35,192 nucleotides of DNA from Oscillospiraceae bacterium UBA4632 (GCA_002405995.1 DHMW01000052.1:1-35192); one strand, 5' to 3'; counted from the first letter of the stretch, positions 1 to 8,073 are shown. The notes: generated by a model from the sequence alone, not told the origin. Program-made: numbers and translations.

Positions 1-1611
1 ATCGCGCTCTACCGCCCGGGACCGATGGAATCCATTCCGAAATTCATCGCCTGCAAGCACGACCCGAAAAAGGTCACGTACCTCATCCCGCAGCTCGAGC
101 CGATTTTGTCGATCACCTACGGCTGCATCGTGTATCAGGAGCAGGTCATCCAGATCTTCCAGCAGCTCGCGGGCTATTCGCTCGGCCAGGCGGACATGCT
201 GCGCCGCGCGATGAGCAAGAAAAAGGTCAAGGACATCGAGCGCGAGCGCGAAGCCTTTCTGCACGGCGATCTCACGCGCAACATCTCCGGCTGCGTGGCA
301 AACGGCATCGACGAAAAGGCTGCGCAGGAGATATACGAGGAAATTTACGCCTTTGCAAACTACGCGTTCAACAAGGCGCACGCCGCGGCCTACGCGGTCG
401 TCGCCTATCAGACGGCGTACTTCAAGTGCCACTATACGAAAGAGTACATGGCGGCGCTGCTTTCCAGCGTGCTGGATTCGTCCGACAAGGTGGGCGAGTA
501 TTTCAACGAGTGCCGCGAGTGCGGCATCAAGCTGCTGCCGCCGGACGTCAACCACTCCGCCGACCGCTTCACGGTCGAGCCCGAGGGCATCCGCTTCGGC
601 CTCGTCGCCATCAAGAACATCGGCCGCGGGCTGATCCTGCGCATGATGCGCGAGCGCGAGCTGAACGGCCCGTTTACGGATTTTCAGGACTTCTGCCGCC
701 GCATGGACGGCATGGAGATCAACAAGCGCGCAGTTGAAAACCTCATCCGCGCAGGCGCGTTCGACTCCACGGGCGCAAGGCGTGCACAGCTCATCGCCGT
801 CTACGAAAAGGTGATGGACGGCATTGCCGAGGGCAACCGCGCGAACATTGAAGGGCAGATCGACTTTTTCGGCATGGGCGCGGAGACCGCGCGGCAGGCT
901 GCGCTCGTTCTGCCGGATATTCCGGAATTCACGCCGCAGGAGCTCATGGCGATGGAAAAGGCCACGACGGGGCTTTACCTCTCGGGCCACCCGATGGACG
1001 CCTACCGCACGCTTGCCCGCGCGGGCGGCGCAGTCCCCATTGCTCACGTGATGGAGGACTTCGCACAGGAAACGGGGCCGACGGCCTTTGCTGACGGACA
1101 GAAGATCTCGCTCGCGGGCGTGGTCACCGCCAGCAAGACGAAGATGACGAAAAAGAATACCCTCATGGCGTATGTCACGCTTGAGGACGGCACGGGAGCG
1201 ATCGAAATGCTCTGCTTCACGCGCGCGCTCGAGCAGTACGGCAGCTACTTGCAGGAGGGGCAGGTCATCTATGTCTCCGGCACGCTGTCTGTCCGCGATG
1301 AAAAGGCGCCGCAGCTCATGTGTGACTTTGCCCGCCCGCTGAACGCCGACTTCTCAACGGGGGCAGCTGCGCCTGCGCAGTCGCCGCAGCTGCGGACGGG
1401 ACAGACGCTCTATCTGCGTCTGCCGTCGGCGGATGGACCGGAGATGGACATGCTCCGGAAGATCCTCTATATGTTCGAGGGCAAGGGCAACAATGTCCGC
1501 ATCCGCCTGACGGACACCGGCAAACTCATCGGCACGACCTGCGACCTGCACACCTCGCTCGTGCGCGACCTGGAGGAACGCTTCGGCAAGGAAAACGTCG
1601 TGGTGAAATGA
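1..1611 (+). CDS. dnaE: DNA polymerase III subunit alpha (DnaE), 3' part
   Basis: Catalytic subunit of the replicative DNA polymerase III, DnaE type. The reading frame is open from base 1 and begins in the conserved IALYRPGPMESIP motif, so the PHP domain and most of the palm lie upstream of the window; about 536 residues are visible. The segment with YGCIVYQEQVIQ and MSKKK near the start is typical of the fingers/palm of this family. A helix-hairpin-helix region follows (around visible residues 230-270), then an OB-fold (about 368-450, starting ISLAGVVTASKTKMTKKN) and a short C-terminal domain. The frame is intact to a TGA stop and is followed at once by a strong terminator, so dnaE is the last gene of its transcript. 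Identification is secure; only the N-terminal part is missing. Confidence 0.97.
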   Translation: MALYRPGPMESIPKFIACKHDPKKVTYLIPQLEPILSITYGCIVYQEQVIQIFQQLAGYSLGQADMLRRAMSKKKVKDIEREREAFLHGDLTRNISGCVANGIDEKAAQEIYEEIYAFANYAFNKAHAAAYAVVAYQTAYFKCHYTKEYMAALLSSVLDSSDKVGEYFNECRECGIKLLPPDVNHSADRFTVEPEGIRFGLVAIKNIGRGLILRMMRERELNGPFTDFQDFCRRMDGMEINKRAVENLIRAGAFDSTGARRAQLIAVYEKVMDGIAEGNRANIEGQIDFFGMGAETARQAALVLPDIPEFTPQELMAMEKATTGLYLSGHPMDAYRTLARAGGAVPIAHVMEDFAQETGPTAFADGQKISLAGVVTASKTKMTKKNTLMAYVTLEDGTGAIEMLCFTRALEQYGSYLQEGQVIYVSGTLSVRDEKAPQLMCDFARPLNADFSTGAAAPAQSPQLRTGQTLYLRLPSADGPEMDMLRKILYMFEGKGNNVRIRLTDTGKLIGTTCDLHTSLVRDLEERFGKENVVVK

Positions 1612-1650
1612 AAAGAAAAAGAGAGACGGACGCATCCGTCTCTCTTTTTT
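1612..1650. terminator. bidirectional intrinsic terminator between dnaE and the DUF4364 gene
   Basis: A perfect 10-bp stem (1621-1630 with 1635-1644) with a CGCA loop is followed by a T-run on the + strand and preceded by an A-rich run (1612-1620), which becomes a U-run on the minus strand. It sits between convergent genes and can stop transcription from both sides. Confidence 0.9.
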
Positions 1651-1660
1651 ATGTGCCGCA

Positions 1661-2203
1661 TTATTTTCCCCCGTCCGGCTCAGCGAAGAGCGTGTTCAGG
1701 ATGCCGGTATAAAGCTGCTCGGGGCTTTTCTGGAAGCGCGCGGCAAGATCCTTTGCCATGACCTCCTTGGGCACCATCAGCTCCATCTTGAGCAGCGGCT
1801 GGTCGTCATCGTCGTTGAAGGCGAGGGTGACGGTAAAGGTCCCGTTGCGGCGGGGGCGGATGTCCGACTTGATCTGCGCGCGGCGCTTGAGCTTCTGGTT
1901 GTAGATCGTGATGTTCTTGTCGGCGCGCAGGCGTACGGAGTAGGGCAGGCTCGATTCGCAGATCGCGCCGTTGTGCAGGCCCTTTTCCGTAACGGCGTAC
2001 AGCCCGTCGTCCGAGAGCGTCAGATGCTGCGACTCGACCAGACTGTTCAGGCATTCGGAAAAATCAAAGAAATCCACGCCCTCGTCGCACATCGTCAGAT
2101 CCTGCATCGCCTCAAACGGCACCGGCTCGATCAGCCGTGAGGCGACATACAGAATGAGAAATTTAATTTCCAGCTTGTCCTGAATAAAACCGACGCGCCC
2201 CAT
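1661..2203 (-). CDS. DUF4364 family protein
   Basis: A 180-residue protein of the DUF4364 family, found mainly in Clostridia and thought to carry an N-terminal winged-helix domain; its molecular role is not established. The product begins MGRVGFIQDKLEIKFLILY, the usual N-terminus of the family. It continues with a helix-rich part containing DFFDFSECLNSL and VTEKGL, then a beta-rich C-terminal half (about residues 85-165). I chose the ATG at 2203 because GGAGGT lies 6 bases upstream on the minus strand; the frame stays open another 23 codons upstream, but those residues do not resemble the family. The gene is convergent with dnaE and divergent from the Cys-rich gene at 2412, so it is probably transcribed alone. 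A regulatory role is an inference from the winged-helix fold. Confidence 0.85.
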   Translation of the reverse strand: MGRVGFIQDKLEIKFLILYVASRLIEPVPFEAMQDLTMCDEGVDFFDFSECLNSLVESQHLTLSDDGLYAVTEKGLHNGAICESSLPYSVRLRADKNITIYNQKLKRRAQIKSDIRPRRNGTFTVTLAFNDDDDQPLLKMELMVPKEVMAKDLAARFQKSPEQLYTGILNTLFAEPDGGK

Positions 2204-2340
2204 AGCGCACCTCCCCGGGCACCGGCGGAGCTGCCCGCCGGATGTGTACTTGAACTGCCCACAGTTTATCACGTCGATCCGGATTTGTATAGCCTTTTTT
2301 CAAAAAGCCGCGCACGCGCCGCACCCATTTTGCCCGCAGG

Positions 2341-2348
2341 CATAGACT
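2341..2348 (+). promoter_or_regulatory. possible sigma-E-type -10 element upstream of the Cys-rich gene
   Basis: CATAGACT matches the mother-cell sigma-E -10 consensus CATACAMT at 7 of 8 positions and nearly equals the element in front of spoIIIAA (CATAGAGT). No good -35 is seen at the expected spacing (GCACCC only), so this is weak evidence. It lies about 64 bases upstream of the start codon. Confidence 0.3.
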
Positions 2349-2411
2349 GGGGTGAAAGAAACGGCGAAGCGCCGCTCTTTCCCAGTACTTAGATCAGGAG
2401 GTATCCGATAT

Positions 2412-3260
2412 ATGGCTGATAAGGTTGCGGCAGGTCCAGTGAGCGGCGCGAACGGCGTGCGCGAGGCGGTCTGTATCCATACGAAAAAGATATATTCCTC
2501 GTGCCGGGATAAGGACTGCATCGAGGATCTGCGCTTTTACCCCACAGCGAGCGCCCAGAGCGTTCTGAGCGCCGCGCAGAGCATCCGCGGCGGCAGCGCT
2601 GAGCTGCTCTATACCTTTGTGGATGTGGAGCCGGTGAATTTCAACCGCGGCTACTACACTGTCGATATGCGCTTTTTCTACCGCATCATTTTGCAGGCGA
2701 TGAACGGCAGCGCCCGCTACACCGAGGTCGAGGGGCTCGCGACCTTCGACAAGCGCGTGGTGCTGTTCGGCGGCGAGAGCGGCGCGAAGATCTACTCGTC
2801 CGAGCCGATGGAGAACATGGCCGATGTCCCGCTCGACCTGACGGCGAATCTGCCCACCGCGGTGGTCTCGGTCACAGACCCCATCCTGCTGTGCGCCCAC
2901 TTTGCCGACAACTGCAACTGCCGCTGCGGCTGCGACCGCGGCATGCTCACGGGCGTTCCGTCCGGCATTCTCGAGGCGTTCGATGAGCCGATCCTCTTCG
3001 ATGAGTCTGCCATCCGCCGCGTGTGCATTTCCCTCGGGCAGTTCTCCACCGTCCGTCTTGAGCGCGATACGCAGCTGCTCATTCCCGTCTACGACTACTG
3101 CATCCCCTCGAACGAATGCACGCTCGCCGGCATCGGCGACTGCTGCAGCGAGGATCCCTGCAAGGTCTTTGACGCGGTGGAGTTCCCACTGGACGATTTC
3201 TTCCCGTCCAGCACGCCGCCCAGCGGCGCCGGACCCTGTGCCTGCGGCTGCGGCAAATAA
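2412..3260 (+). CDS. conserved clostridial Cys-rich protein of unknown function
   Basis: A 282-residue protein for which I know no function. The start at 2412 is set by AGGAGGT at 2396-2402. The first 50 residues carry the pattern VCIHTKKIYSSCRDKDCIEDLR, which I recall from hypothetical proteins of many Clostridia. The middle part (about 70-130) is beta-rich with VDVEPVNFNRGYYTVDM. A Cys cluster CNCRCGCDRG lies near residue 170-180, more cysteines follow at 230-255, and the protein ends in PCACGCGK. There is no signal peptide or membrane segment. The gene sits alone between a divergent gene and its own terminator, directly before the spoIIIA operon. Cysteine content, neighbourhood and a sigma-E-like -10 upstream suggest a spore-envelope protein, but that is inference only. 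Confidence 0.8.
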   Translation: MADKVAAGPVSGANGVREAVCIHTKKIYSSCRDKDCIEDLRFYPTASAQSVLSAAQSIRGGSAELLYTFVDVEPVNFNRGYYTVDMRFFYRIILQAMNGSARYTEVEGLATFDKRVVLFGGESGAKIYSSEPMENMADVPLDLTANLPTAVVSVTDPILLCAHFADNCNCRCGCDRGMLTGVPSGILEAFDEPILFDESAIRRVCISLGQFSTVRLERDTQLLIPVYDYCIPSNECTLAGIGDCCSEDPCKVFDAVEFPLDDFFPSSTPPSGAGPCACGCGK

Positions 3261-3261
3261 G

Positions 3262-3290
3262 AAAAGACGGGCGCGAGCCCGTTTTTTCTT
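3262..3290 (+). terminator. intrinsic terminator after the Cys-rich gene
   Basis: Stem ACGGGC (3267-3272) with GCCCGT (3277-3282), loop GCGA, extended by A-U pairs into the run TTTTTTCTT. It isolates the Cys-rich gene from the spoIIIA operon. Confidence 0.85.
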
Positions 3291-3313
3291 TTGCTCTCCG
3301 GAGGACAAACCCT

Positions 3314-3342
3314 GCATAAGCGAGCGGACACGCTCATAGAGT
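3314..3342 (+). promoter_or_regulatory. sigma-E-type promoter of the spoIIIA operon
   Basis: GCATAAG (3314-3320), 14 bases, then CATAGAGT (3335-3342). Compared with the Bacillus sigma-E consensus KMATATT-N14-CATACAMT, the first five -35 bases match fully, the spacing is exact, and 6 of 8 -10 bases match. The spoIIIA operon is a known sigma-E target, which supports the call. The expected start near 3350 leaves only a few bases before the ribosome-binding site. Confidence 0.65.
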
Positions 3343-3368
3343 GTAGCATCACGGAGGAAGGGAAGTGC

Positions 3369-4313
3369 ATGACGATGGAACGGCTCAGCCGCATCTACCG
3401 CTATGAACAGGCGTGCGAATTTCTGCCCCACCGCCTCAAACGCCTTGCGCTCTCGCTGCCGGACAAGCAGAAGGAGCGCGCCGAGGAGCTGCGCCTGCGC
3501 GTGATGAGCCCGCTCACGGTGCTGACGCCGGAGGGCGAGCTGAGCGCCGCGCCCGCAGACCGCACCGCGCTCGTTACGGCGGAGGACCTTGAGCAGATGC
3601 TCGGCGCAGTGACGGAGTATTCCCGCTATGCTTGCGTGGAAACGCTGCGCCAGGGATTTTTGCCGCTGCGGGGCGGGTTTCGCCTCGGCGTATGCGGCAG
3701 CGCCGTTGTGCGCGGCGGGAACGTGAGCGATCTCAAGGAGATCTCCTCGCTGGCGCTGCGCATTGTGTGCGAGCAGATCGGGCTTGGCAGCGGCATCGCG
3801 CCGCAGCTTTTCGGCGAGGATGGGCGTTTTCTCAGCACGCTCCTGCTCTCGCCGCCCGGCGGCGGAAAAACGACGCTTCTGCGAGACCTGATCCGCGTTC
3901 TTTCTCTCGGCGACAGCGAGCACCGCGCGCTGCGCGTTGCCGTGATCGACGAGCGCTGCGAGCTGGCGGTGTGCTGCAAGGGGCGCGTGCAGATGGAGCT
4001 TGGCAGCCACACGGATGTGCTCTCCCTCTGCCCGAAGGCGGCGGGCATCCCGATGCTGCTGCGCGGCATGAACCCGCAGGTCATCGCCGTGGACGAGATC
4101 ACCGCGCAGGAGGATATCCGTGCGATGTGCCTTGCCGCCAACTGCGGTGTGGGTCTGCTGGCAAGCATCCACGCGCAGGATACGCAGGAGCTTTTGCGCA
4201 AGCCGCTCTGGCGCGAGCTGCTGGCGGCAGACGTTTTCCGCCGCTGCGTTATCATCCGCACGGACGGCGGCGTGCGGCGCTATGAGGTGCAGGAGCCGCC
4301 ATGCTGCGTCTGA
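3369..4313 (+). CDS. spoIIIAA: stage III sporulation protein AA (SpoIIIAA)
   Basis: Predicted cytoplasmic ATPase of the SpoIIIA-SpoIIQ channel between mother cell and forespore, related to secretion ATPases. The 314-residue product has a Walker A motif PPGGGKTTLL near residues 162-171, a Walker B-like segment VIAVDEITAQED near 235-250, and the family pattern VETLRQGFLPLRGGFRLGVCG near 90-115. The start at 3369 follows GGAGGAAGGG; an ATG two codons later (3375) is also possible. It is first in the eight-gene spoIIIA operon, behind a sigma-E-type promoter, and its 3' end overlaps spoIIIAB by 13 bases, suggesting translational coupling. Confidence 0.95.
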   Translation: MTMERLSRIYRYEQACEFLPHRLKRLALSLPDKQKERAEELRLRVMSPLTVLTPEGELSAAPADRTALVTAEDLEQMLGAVTEYSRYACVETLRQGFLPLRGGFRLGVCGSAVVRGGNVSDLKEISSLALRIVCEQIGLGSGIAPQLFGEDGRFLSTLLLSPPGGGKTTLLRDLIRVLSLGDSEHRALRVAVIDERCELAVCCKGRVQMELGSHTDVLSLCPKAAGIPMLLRGMNPQVIAVDEITAQEDIRAMCLAANCGVGLLASIHAQDTQELLRKPLWRELLAADVFRRCVIIRTDGGVRRYEVQEPPCCV

Positions 4314-4792
4314 CGGGCGCAGCGCTGCTGCTGGGCGCGGCGTTTCTGCTGCGGCAGGATATCCTTGCGCGCGGCAGGCGGCGGCGCGATACGCTCCGGG
4401 CGCTTGCAGGCGGCTTTCTCGCGCTGGAGCGCGCCGTGCGCCTGACGCTCTCGCCTCTGCCCGCGCTGCTGCACGAGCTTTCCTGTGCGCCGGAGGCGGA
4501 CGCCTTTTTTTCTGCCGTTTCCGCGCGCCTTGCAGCAGGGCAGACGCTTGAGCACGCGTGGCGGGAGGAGGCGCAGCGCCTCCCGCTCGATCCGCGGGAG
4601 CGGGAAGCGGTCGCCCTGCTCGGAACCGCCCTCGGCGGCGGGGAGGACGGCGTCTGCACCGCGCTTGCACAGGCTTCTGAGCTGCTTGCGCAGCAGGAGC
4701 GCGCGCTGGCCAGCGCCGCGTGCGCCGGTGCGCGAGTGACAACGGCGCTATGCCTCGGCGGCGGGACGCTGCTCGTGATCCTCCTGCTGTAG
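4301..4792 (+). CDS. spoIIIAB: stage III sporulation protein AB (SpoIIIAB)
   Basis: A 163-residue membrane protein related to type II secretion GspF proteins, a component of the SpoIIIA transport complex. One hydrophobic segment lies at each end (residues 4-18 and 148-163) with an Ala/Arg/Glu-rich helical body between, including the family-like LLGTALGGGEDGVCTALAQASELL. Length and topology match SpoIIIAB. The start overlaps the end of spoIIIAA. A 41-base gap follows before spoIIIAC. Confidence 0.9.
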   Translation: MLRLTGAALLLGAAFLLRQDILARGRRRRDTLRALAGGFLALERAVRLTLSPLPALLHELSCAPEADAFFSAVSARLAAGQTLEHAWREEAQRLPLDPREREAVALLGTALGGGEDGVCTALAQASELLAQQERALASAACAGARVTTALCLGGGTLLVILLL

Positions 4793-4833
4793 GAAGATGA
4801 AAAGGGGAAACACTTTACACAAGGAAGAACGCT

Positions 4834-5028
4834 ATGGATATTGACCTCGTATTCAAGATCGCGGCAGTCGGCATCGTTGTGGCGGTGCTCAACCAGCTGC
4901 TCGTGCGCTCGGACCGCCCGGACCAGGCGATGCTCGTCAGCCTTGCCGGCCTTATCACCACGATGATGCTGCTCGTGCGCGAGATCAGCTCGCTGTTCGA
5001 CCTCATCAAGACGCTGTTCGGGTTTTAG
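4834..5028 (+). CDS. spoIIIAC: stage III sporulation protein AC (SpoIIIAC)
   Basis: A 64-residue, two-helix membrane protein beginning MDIDLVFKIAAVGIVVAVLNQ, the characteristic SpoIIIAC sequence. The helices are about 7-23 and 33-50, joined by a polar hinge RSDRPDQ; the protein ends in LFDLIKTLFGF. It belongs to the spoIIIA channel complex. AAGGAAG lies upstream of the ATG. The stop is 2 bases from the spoIIIAD start. Confidence 0.95.
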   Translation: MDIDLVFKIAAVGIVVAVLNQLLVRSDRPDQAMLVSLAGLITTMMLLVREISSLFDLIKTLFGF

Positions 5029-5030
5029 CC

Positions 5031-5417
5031 ATGGAGCTATTGCTGAAGCTGGCGGCGCTGAGCCTCTGCACGGCGGCGGTAACGGCGCTTTTGAAAAGAA
5101 ACGACGGCGCGCTTGCGCTCGCGCTGCTGCTCGCGGCGGTGATCGCTGGCTGCGCGCTGCTGCTGCCCGCGCTTTCGGAGCTTTCCGATTTCTGCACCCG
5201 CGCGCTCGCGCTGACGGGGCTGCCCGCGGCGCTGTTCGCTCCGCTGTGGAAGGTGATGGCGGCCGCGCTCGTCGCGCGCTTTTCCTGCGCGCTCTGTGAC
5301 GACGCGGGTCAGAGCGCCCTGTCCTCCCTCATGGGGACGGCGGGCGCGCTGTGCGCGCTCATGTGCGTGCTGCCGCTGCTCGAGGCACTGCTCGCGCTGG
5401 TGGAGGAGCTGTTATGA
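5031..5417 (+). CDS. spoIIIAD: stage III sporulation protein AD (SpoIIIAD)
   Basis: A 128-residue integral membrane protein with about four hydrophobic segments, homologous in its first part to SpoIIIAC. Position between spoIIIAC and spoIIIAE, length and hydrophobic pattern identify it; the sequence has drifted to a very Ala/Leu-rich composition in keeping with the high GC. Its TGA stop overlaps the ATG of spoIIIAE (ATGA). Confidence 0.9.
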   Translation: MELLLKLAALSLCTAAVTALLKRNDGALALALLLAAVIAGCALLLPALSELSDFCTRALALTGLPAALFAPLWKVMAAALVARFSCALCDDAGQSALSSLMGTAGALCALMCVLPLLEALLALVEELL

Positions 5418-6478
5418 TGCGGATGCTGTGCCTGCTTTTTGCGCTGTGCGCGCTTTCGCTTCCTGCCGGGGCGCTCGAGCTGCCGCAGGAGCTGGACGGA
5501 GCCGTGCCGCAGGAGCTGCTCAACGCCGCGCAGGGGGAGGACCTCGTTTCCGCCGGCGCGGATTACCTTTGGCAGCGTCTCGGCACGGCGCTGCGCAGCG
5601 CGCTGACCGCGTCTGTGCGCGCAGCGGTATCGCTGATGCTGCTCGCGCTGCTGTGCGCGCTGGTCGAGAGTACGGCGGAGGGGACGGATGAGCTTGCCGC
5701 GCACTGTGCGGGCTATGCCGGCGTGCTCGGTGCAGCGGCGCTCACTGCGGGAGATATGCACGCCCTCATCGGGCTGGGCGTTGAGACCGTGGACGGTCTC
5801 GCCGTGCTCGCAAAGCTCCTGCTGCCGGCAGTTGCAACGGCAATGGCAGCGGGCGGCTGCGTGGGAACGGCGAGTGTCTGGCAGGTCGGCGCGCTGATGA
5901 TGAGCGATGCGTTCCTCTCGCTTCTGCGCGGGGTGTTCGTCCCGGTGCTCTACTGCATGATCGGCGCGTCGGCAGCGGGCGCGCTGCTTTCGCAAAGCCG
6001 TCTTACGGTGTTGGCGGACGGCGTCAGAAAGCTACTCTCCTGGGCGCTCAGCGGCATTTTGATCGCCTATACGGCGTTCCTTTCGCTCTCGAATCTTCTT
6101 GCCGGAACAGCCGACCGCACGGCGCTCAAGGTCGGCAAGAGCGTTGTTTCCGGCGCTGTGCCCATCGTCGGCGGCATTCTTTCCGACGCGGCGGAGGCTG
6201 TGCTGGCGGGCGCGGGAGCGCTGCGCGGCACGCTGGGGACGATCGGTGTTTTTGCGGTGCTGGCGCTCTGCCTTGCGCCGTTTGTGCGCCTGGGGCTTCA
6301 GTATCTTCTCTATCGTGCGGCGGCGTTTTTCTGCGGCGTCACCGGCAGCGAGACGCTGCGCGGCTTTCTCAGCCAGCTTTCCTCCGCTTTTTCCCTTATG
6401 CTGGCAATGACGGCGGGCGGCGCGTTCATTCTGCTCGCCGCACTCATGATCTCACTTTTGATGGCGGTGACAGTATGA
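5414..6478 (+). CDS. spoIIIAE: stage III sporulation protein AE (SpoIIIAE)
   Basis: A 354-residue polytopic membrane protein of the SpoIIIA complex. It starts with a signal-like hydrophobic segment (residues 1-21, MMRMLCLLFALCALSL) and then has about seven membrane segments. Family features include a Gly/Ala-rich stretch around KVGKSVVSGAVPIVGGILSDAAEAVLAGA (about 238-266). The start at 5414 is set by the four-base overlap with spoIIIAD; further in-frame codons upstream belong to the overlapping gene. The end overlaps spoIIIAF by four bases. Confidence 0.95.
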   Translation: MMRMLCLLFALCALSLPAGALELPQELDGAVPQELLNAAQGEDLVSAGADYLWQRLGTALRSALTASVRAAVSLMLLALLCALVESTAEGTDELAAHCAGYAGVLGAAALTAGDMHALIGLGVETVDGLAVLAKLLLPAVATAMAAGGCVGTASVWQVGALMMSDAFLSLLRGVFVPVLYCMIGASAAGALLSQSRLTVLADGVRKLLSWALSGILIAYTAFLSLSNLLAGTADRTALKVGKSVVSGAVPIVGGILSDAAEAVLAGAGALRGTLGTIGVFAVLALCLAPFVRLGLQYLLYRAAAFFCGVTGSETLRGFLSQLSSAFSLMLAMTAGGAFILLAALMISLLMAVTV

Positions 6479-6960
6479 CGTTCTTTCGCTCCTGGCTTTT
6501 GGGCGTGACTGCCTGCGCGGTGCTCGTCAGCATCGCCGAGCTGCTCACGCACGGCACGGCAATGCGCCGCGCGGTCCGCTTTACCGGCGGGCTGCTGCTG
6601 ATGCTCGCTATGCTGCGTCCGCTGCTCGCAGCGGATCTGGACGCGCTCGGCGCATCGTTTCTTTCCTCGTACCGCGATGCTGCCGCGCAGCGGCGGCAGG
6701 AGCTGTCCGGGCAGTATGAGGACGCGCTCGCCTCCGGCATAGCGGAGCGGACGCAGGCATATATTGAGGACAAAGCGGACGCGCTCGGCGCCGCTGTCCG
6801 AGCAGAGGTCACAACACAGCAGACGGACGGCGTGCCGCTGCCGGTGTCCGTCACGCTGTACGGCAGGAAAAACGCAGCGCTCGGCGCGTGCATCGCGCGG
6901 GAGCTTGGGATCGCGGAGGAGAATCAGCAATGGATCGAACCGGCGGAAGATGGCGGCTGA
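6475..6960 (+). CDS. spoIIIAF: stage III sporulation protein AF (SpoIIIAF)
   Basis: A 161-residue SpoIIIA component. Two N-terminal membrane helices (about 7-22 and 36-52) are followed by a soluble part that is helical (Gln/Arg-rich, about 55-100) and then a small beta-rich domain near VRAEVTTQQTDGVPLPVSVTLYG, the ring-building-motif-like region known in this family. ATGA overlap with spoIIIAE and a 31-base overlap with spoIIIAG indicate coupled translation. Confidence 0.9.
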   Translation: MTFFRSWLLGVTACAVLVSIAELLTHGTAMRRAVRFTGGLLLMLAMLRPLLAADLDALGASFLSSYRDAAAQRRQELSGQYEDALASGIAERTQAYIEDKADALGAAVRAEVTTQQTDGVPLPVSVTLYGRKNAALGACIARELGIAEENQQWIEPAEDGG

Positions 6961-7460
6961 GCATACCCGAGCCGCTGAAAAAGTACAAATACGCGCTGCT
7001 GGCGGCGGTGCTCGGCGCGCTGCTGCTGCTATTGCCGCAGCAGCAGGACACGGCGCAGGAGGCGTCCGAAGCGCCGGAGGCAGAGCGCTTTGACCGCCTT
7101 GCGCTGCAAGGTGAGATGGAGCAGATCCTCTCCTCGCTCGACGGCGTGGGACGGCTTTCGCTGATGCTCACCGTGGACGGCGGGGGAGAGTACGAGCTTG
7201 CGCAGGATGAGGACCTGTCCAGCAAGCGCAGCGGAGCAGAGGGCGGCGAGCAGTCGCGCAGGACTGAGACCGTTGTGCTCGGCAGCGGCTCAGGCGCCGC
7301 TGTCGTCGTCACGCAGAGCATTTATCCGCGCTTCATCGGCGCGCTCGTCGTGTGCGAGGGCGGCGGAAGCGCCGCTGTGCGCCTGCGCGTGACGCAGGCG
7401 GTCAGCGCGCTGACCGGGCTTTCGTCCGACAGGATCACAGTCGTTCAGGGAAAACCATGA
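6930..7460 (+). CDS. spoIIIAG: stage III sporulation protein AG (SpoIIIAG)
   Basis: A 176-residue protein with one N-terminal membrane helix (about 20-37) and an extracytoplasmic domain. In Bacillus SpoIIIAG forms a large ring in the intermembrane space. Visible family features are EMEQILSSLDGVGRLSLMLTVDGGGEYEL (about 62-92), a polar insertion with SSKRSGAEGGEQSRRTET, and the final PRFIGALVVCEGGG and ALTGLSSDRITVVQGK. The start at 6930 follows GGAGGA inside spoIIIAF; codons upstream would encode residues unlike the family. Confidence 0.92.
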   Translation: MDRTGGRWRLSIPEPLKKYKYALLAAVLGALLLLLPQQQDTAQEASEAPEAERFDRLALQGEMEQILSSLDGVGRLSLMLTVDGGGEYELAQDEDLSSKRSGAEGGEQSRRTETVVLGSGSGAAVVVTQSIYPRFIGALVVCEGGGSAAVRLRVTQAVSALTGLSSDRITVVQGKP

Positions 7461-7504
7461 GCATCTATATTTTTTATTGCCGAAAGAGCAGGGAGGAAGC
7501 AGGT

Positions 7505-8041
7505 ATGAAGCAGTTGTGGAAGCGGAACGCAGTGGTGGCGACGATCCTGGTGTTCGTCTGCGCAGCGATCTTTCTGAACGGAAAGTACGCCGAAAAGGTA
7601 GAAAAGCCGGCAAAGATCCTCGGCCAGGCACAGCAGGTGGACGCGCCGGAGGATGAGGCCGCGGAGGTCTCCGCCGACGCGGCGGGCTCGGACTACTTTG
7701 CCTCGGCGCGCCTGACGCGCCAGCAGGCGCGCGACAGCGCACTCTCACTTCTGAAGGAGGCGAGCGAGAGCGGGGATGTGGACGAGGAGACTGTGAACGA
7801 GGCGGCGAAGAGCATCCAGACACTCGCGTCCTACACCCTCAGCGAGGCGCAGATCGAGAACATGGTCACAGCCAAGGGCTATGACGACTGCGTCGTCTTC
7901 ATGTCCGAGGACGGCGTGAGCGTCGTCGTCTCAACGGGGGAGGGCGGGCTGCAAACCGAGGACATCGCCCGCATCACCGACATCGTTAAGCAGGAGACGG
8001 GGCTTTCCGCAGAAAGCATCAAGATCATGGAAGTAAATTAG
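7505..8041 (+). CDS. spoIIIAH: stage III sporulation protein AH (SpoIIIAH)
   Basis: A 178-residue protein with one membrane helix (about 8-24), an acidic linker, and a C-terminal YscJ/FliF-like domain that in Bacillus pairs with forespore SpoIIQ across the septum. The domain shows the expected DYFASARLTRQQARDSALSLL and ending VKQETGLSAESIKIMEVN. I chose the ATG at 7505 because GGGAGGAAGCAGG precedes it; an ATG at 7457, overlapping the spoIIIAG stop, would add 16 residues (MSIYIFYCRKSREEAG) unlike a SpoIIIAH N-terminus. Last gene of the operon; no terminator follows, so read-through into asp23 is possible. Confidence 0.93.
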   Translation: MKQLWKRNAVVATILVFVCAAIFLNGKYAEKVEKPAKILGQAQQVDAPEDEAAEVSADAAGSDYFASARLTRQQARDSALSLLKEASESGDVDEETVNEAAKSIQTLASYTLSEAQIENMVTAKGYDDCVVFMSEDGVSVVVSTGEGGLQTEDIARITDIVKQETGLSAESIKIMEVN

Positions 8042-8044
8042 CTG

Positions 8045-8073
8045 TTGTAATTTGCAGAAGAAGATGGTAGAAT
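8045..8073 (+). promoter_or_regulatory. sigma-A-type promoter for asp23-nusB-xseAB-ispA
   Basis: TTGTAA (8045-8050), 17 bases, TAGAAT (8068-8073), with a TG two bases before the -10 (TGgTAGAAT). It lies directly after the spoIIIAH stop and would give the housekeeping genes downstream their own vegetative transcription. Confidence 0.6.

Noticed and set aside
2394..4742. Very long open frame on the minus strand (782 codons) opposite the Cys-rich gene and spoIIIAA-AB
   Set aside because: It is a by-product of GC-rich codon use; its product is low-complexity Arg/Ala-rich, matches no family, and lies opposite secure genes.
7457..7504. Upstream ATG for spoIIIAH overlapping the spoIIIAG stop
   Set aside because: No good ribosome-binding site, and the extra 16 residues do not fit the family; the ATG at 7505 has GGGAGGAAG.
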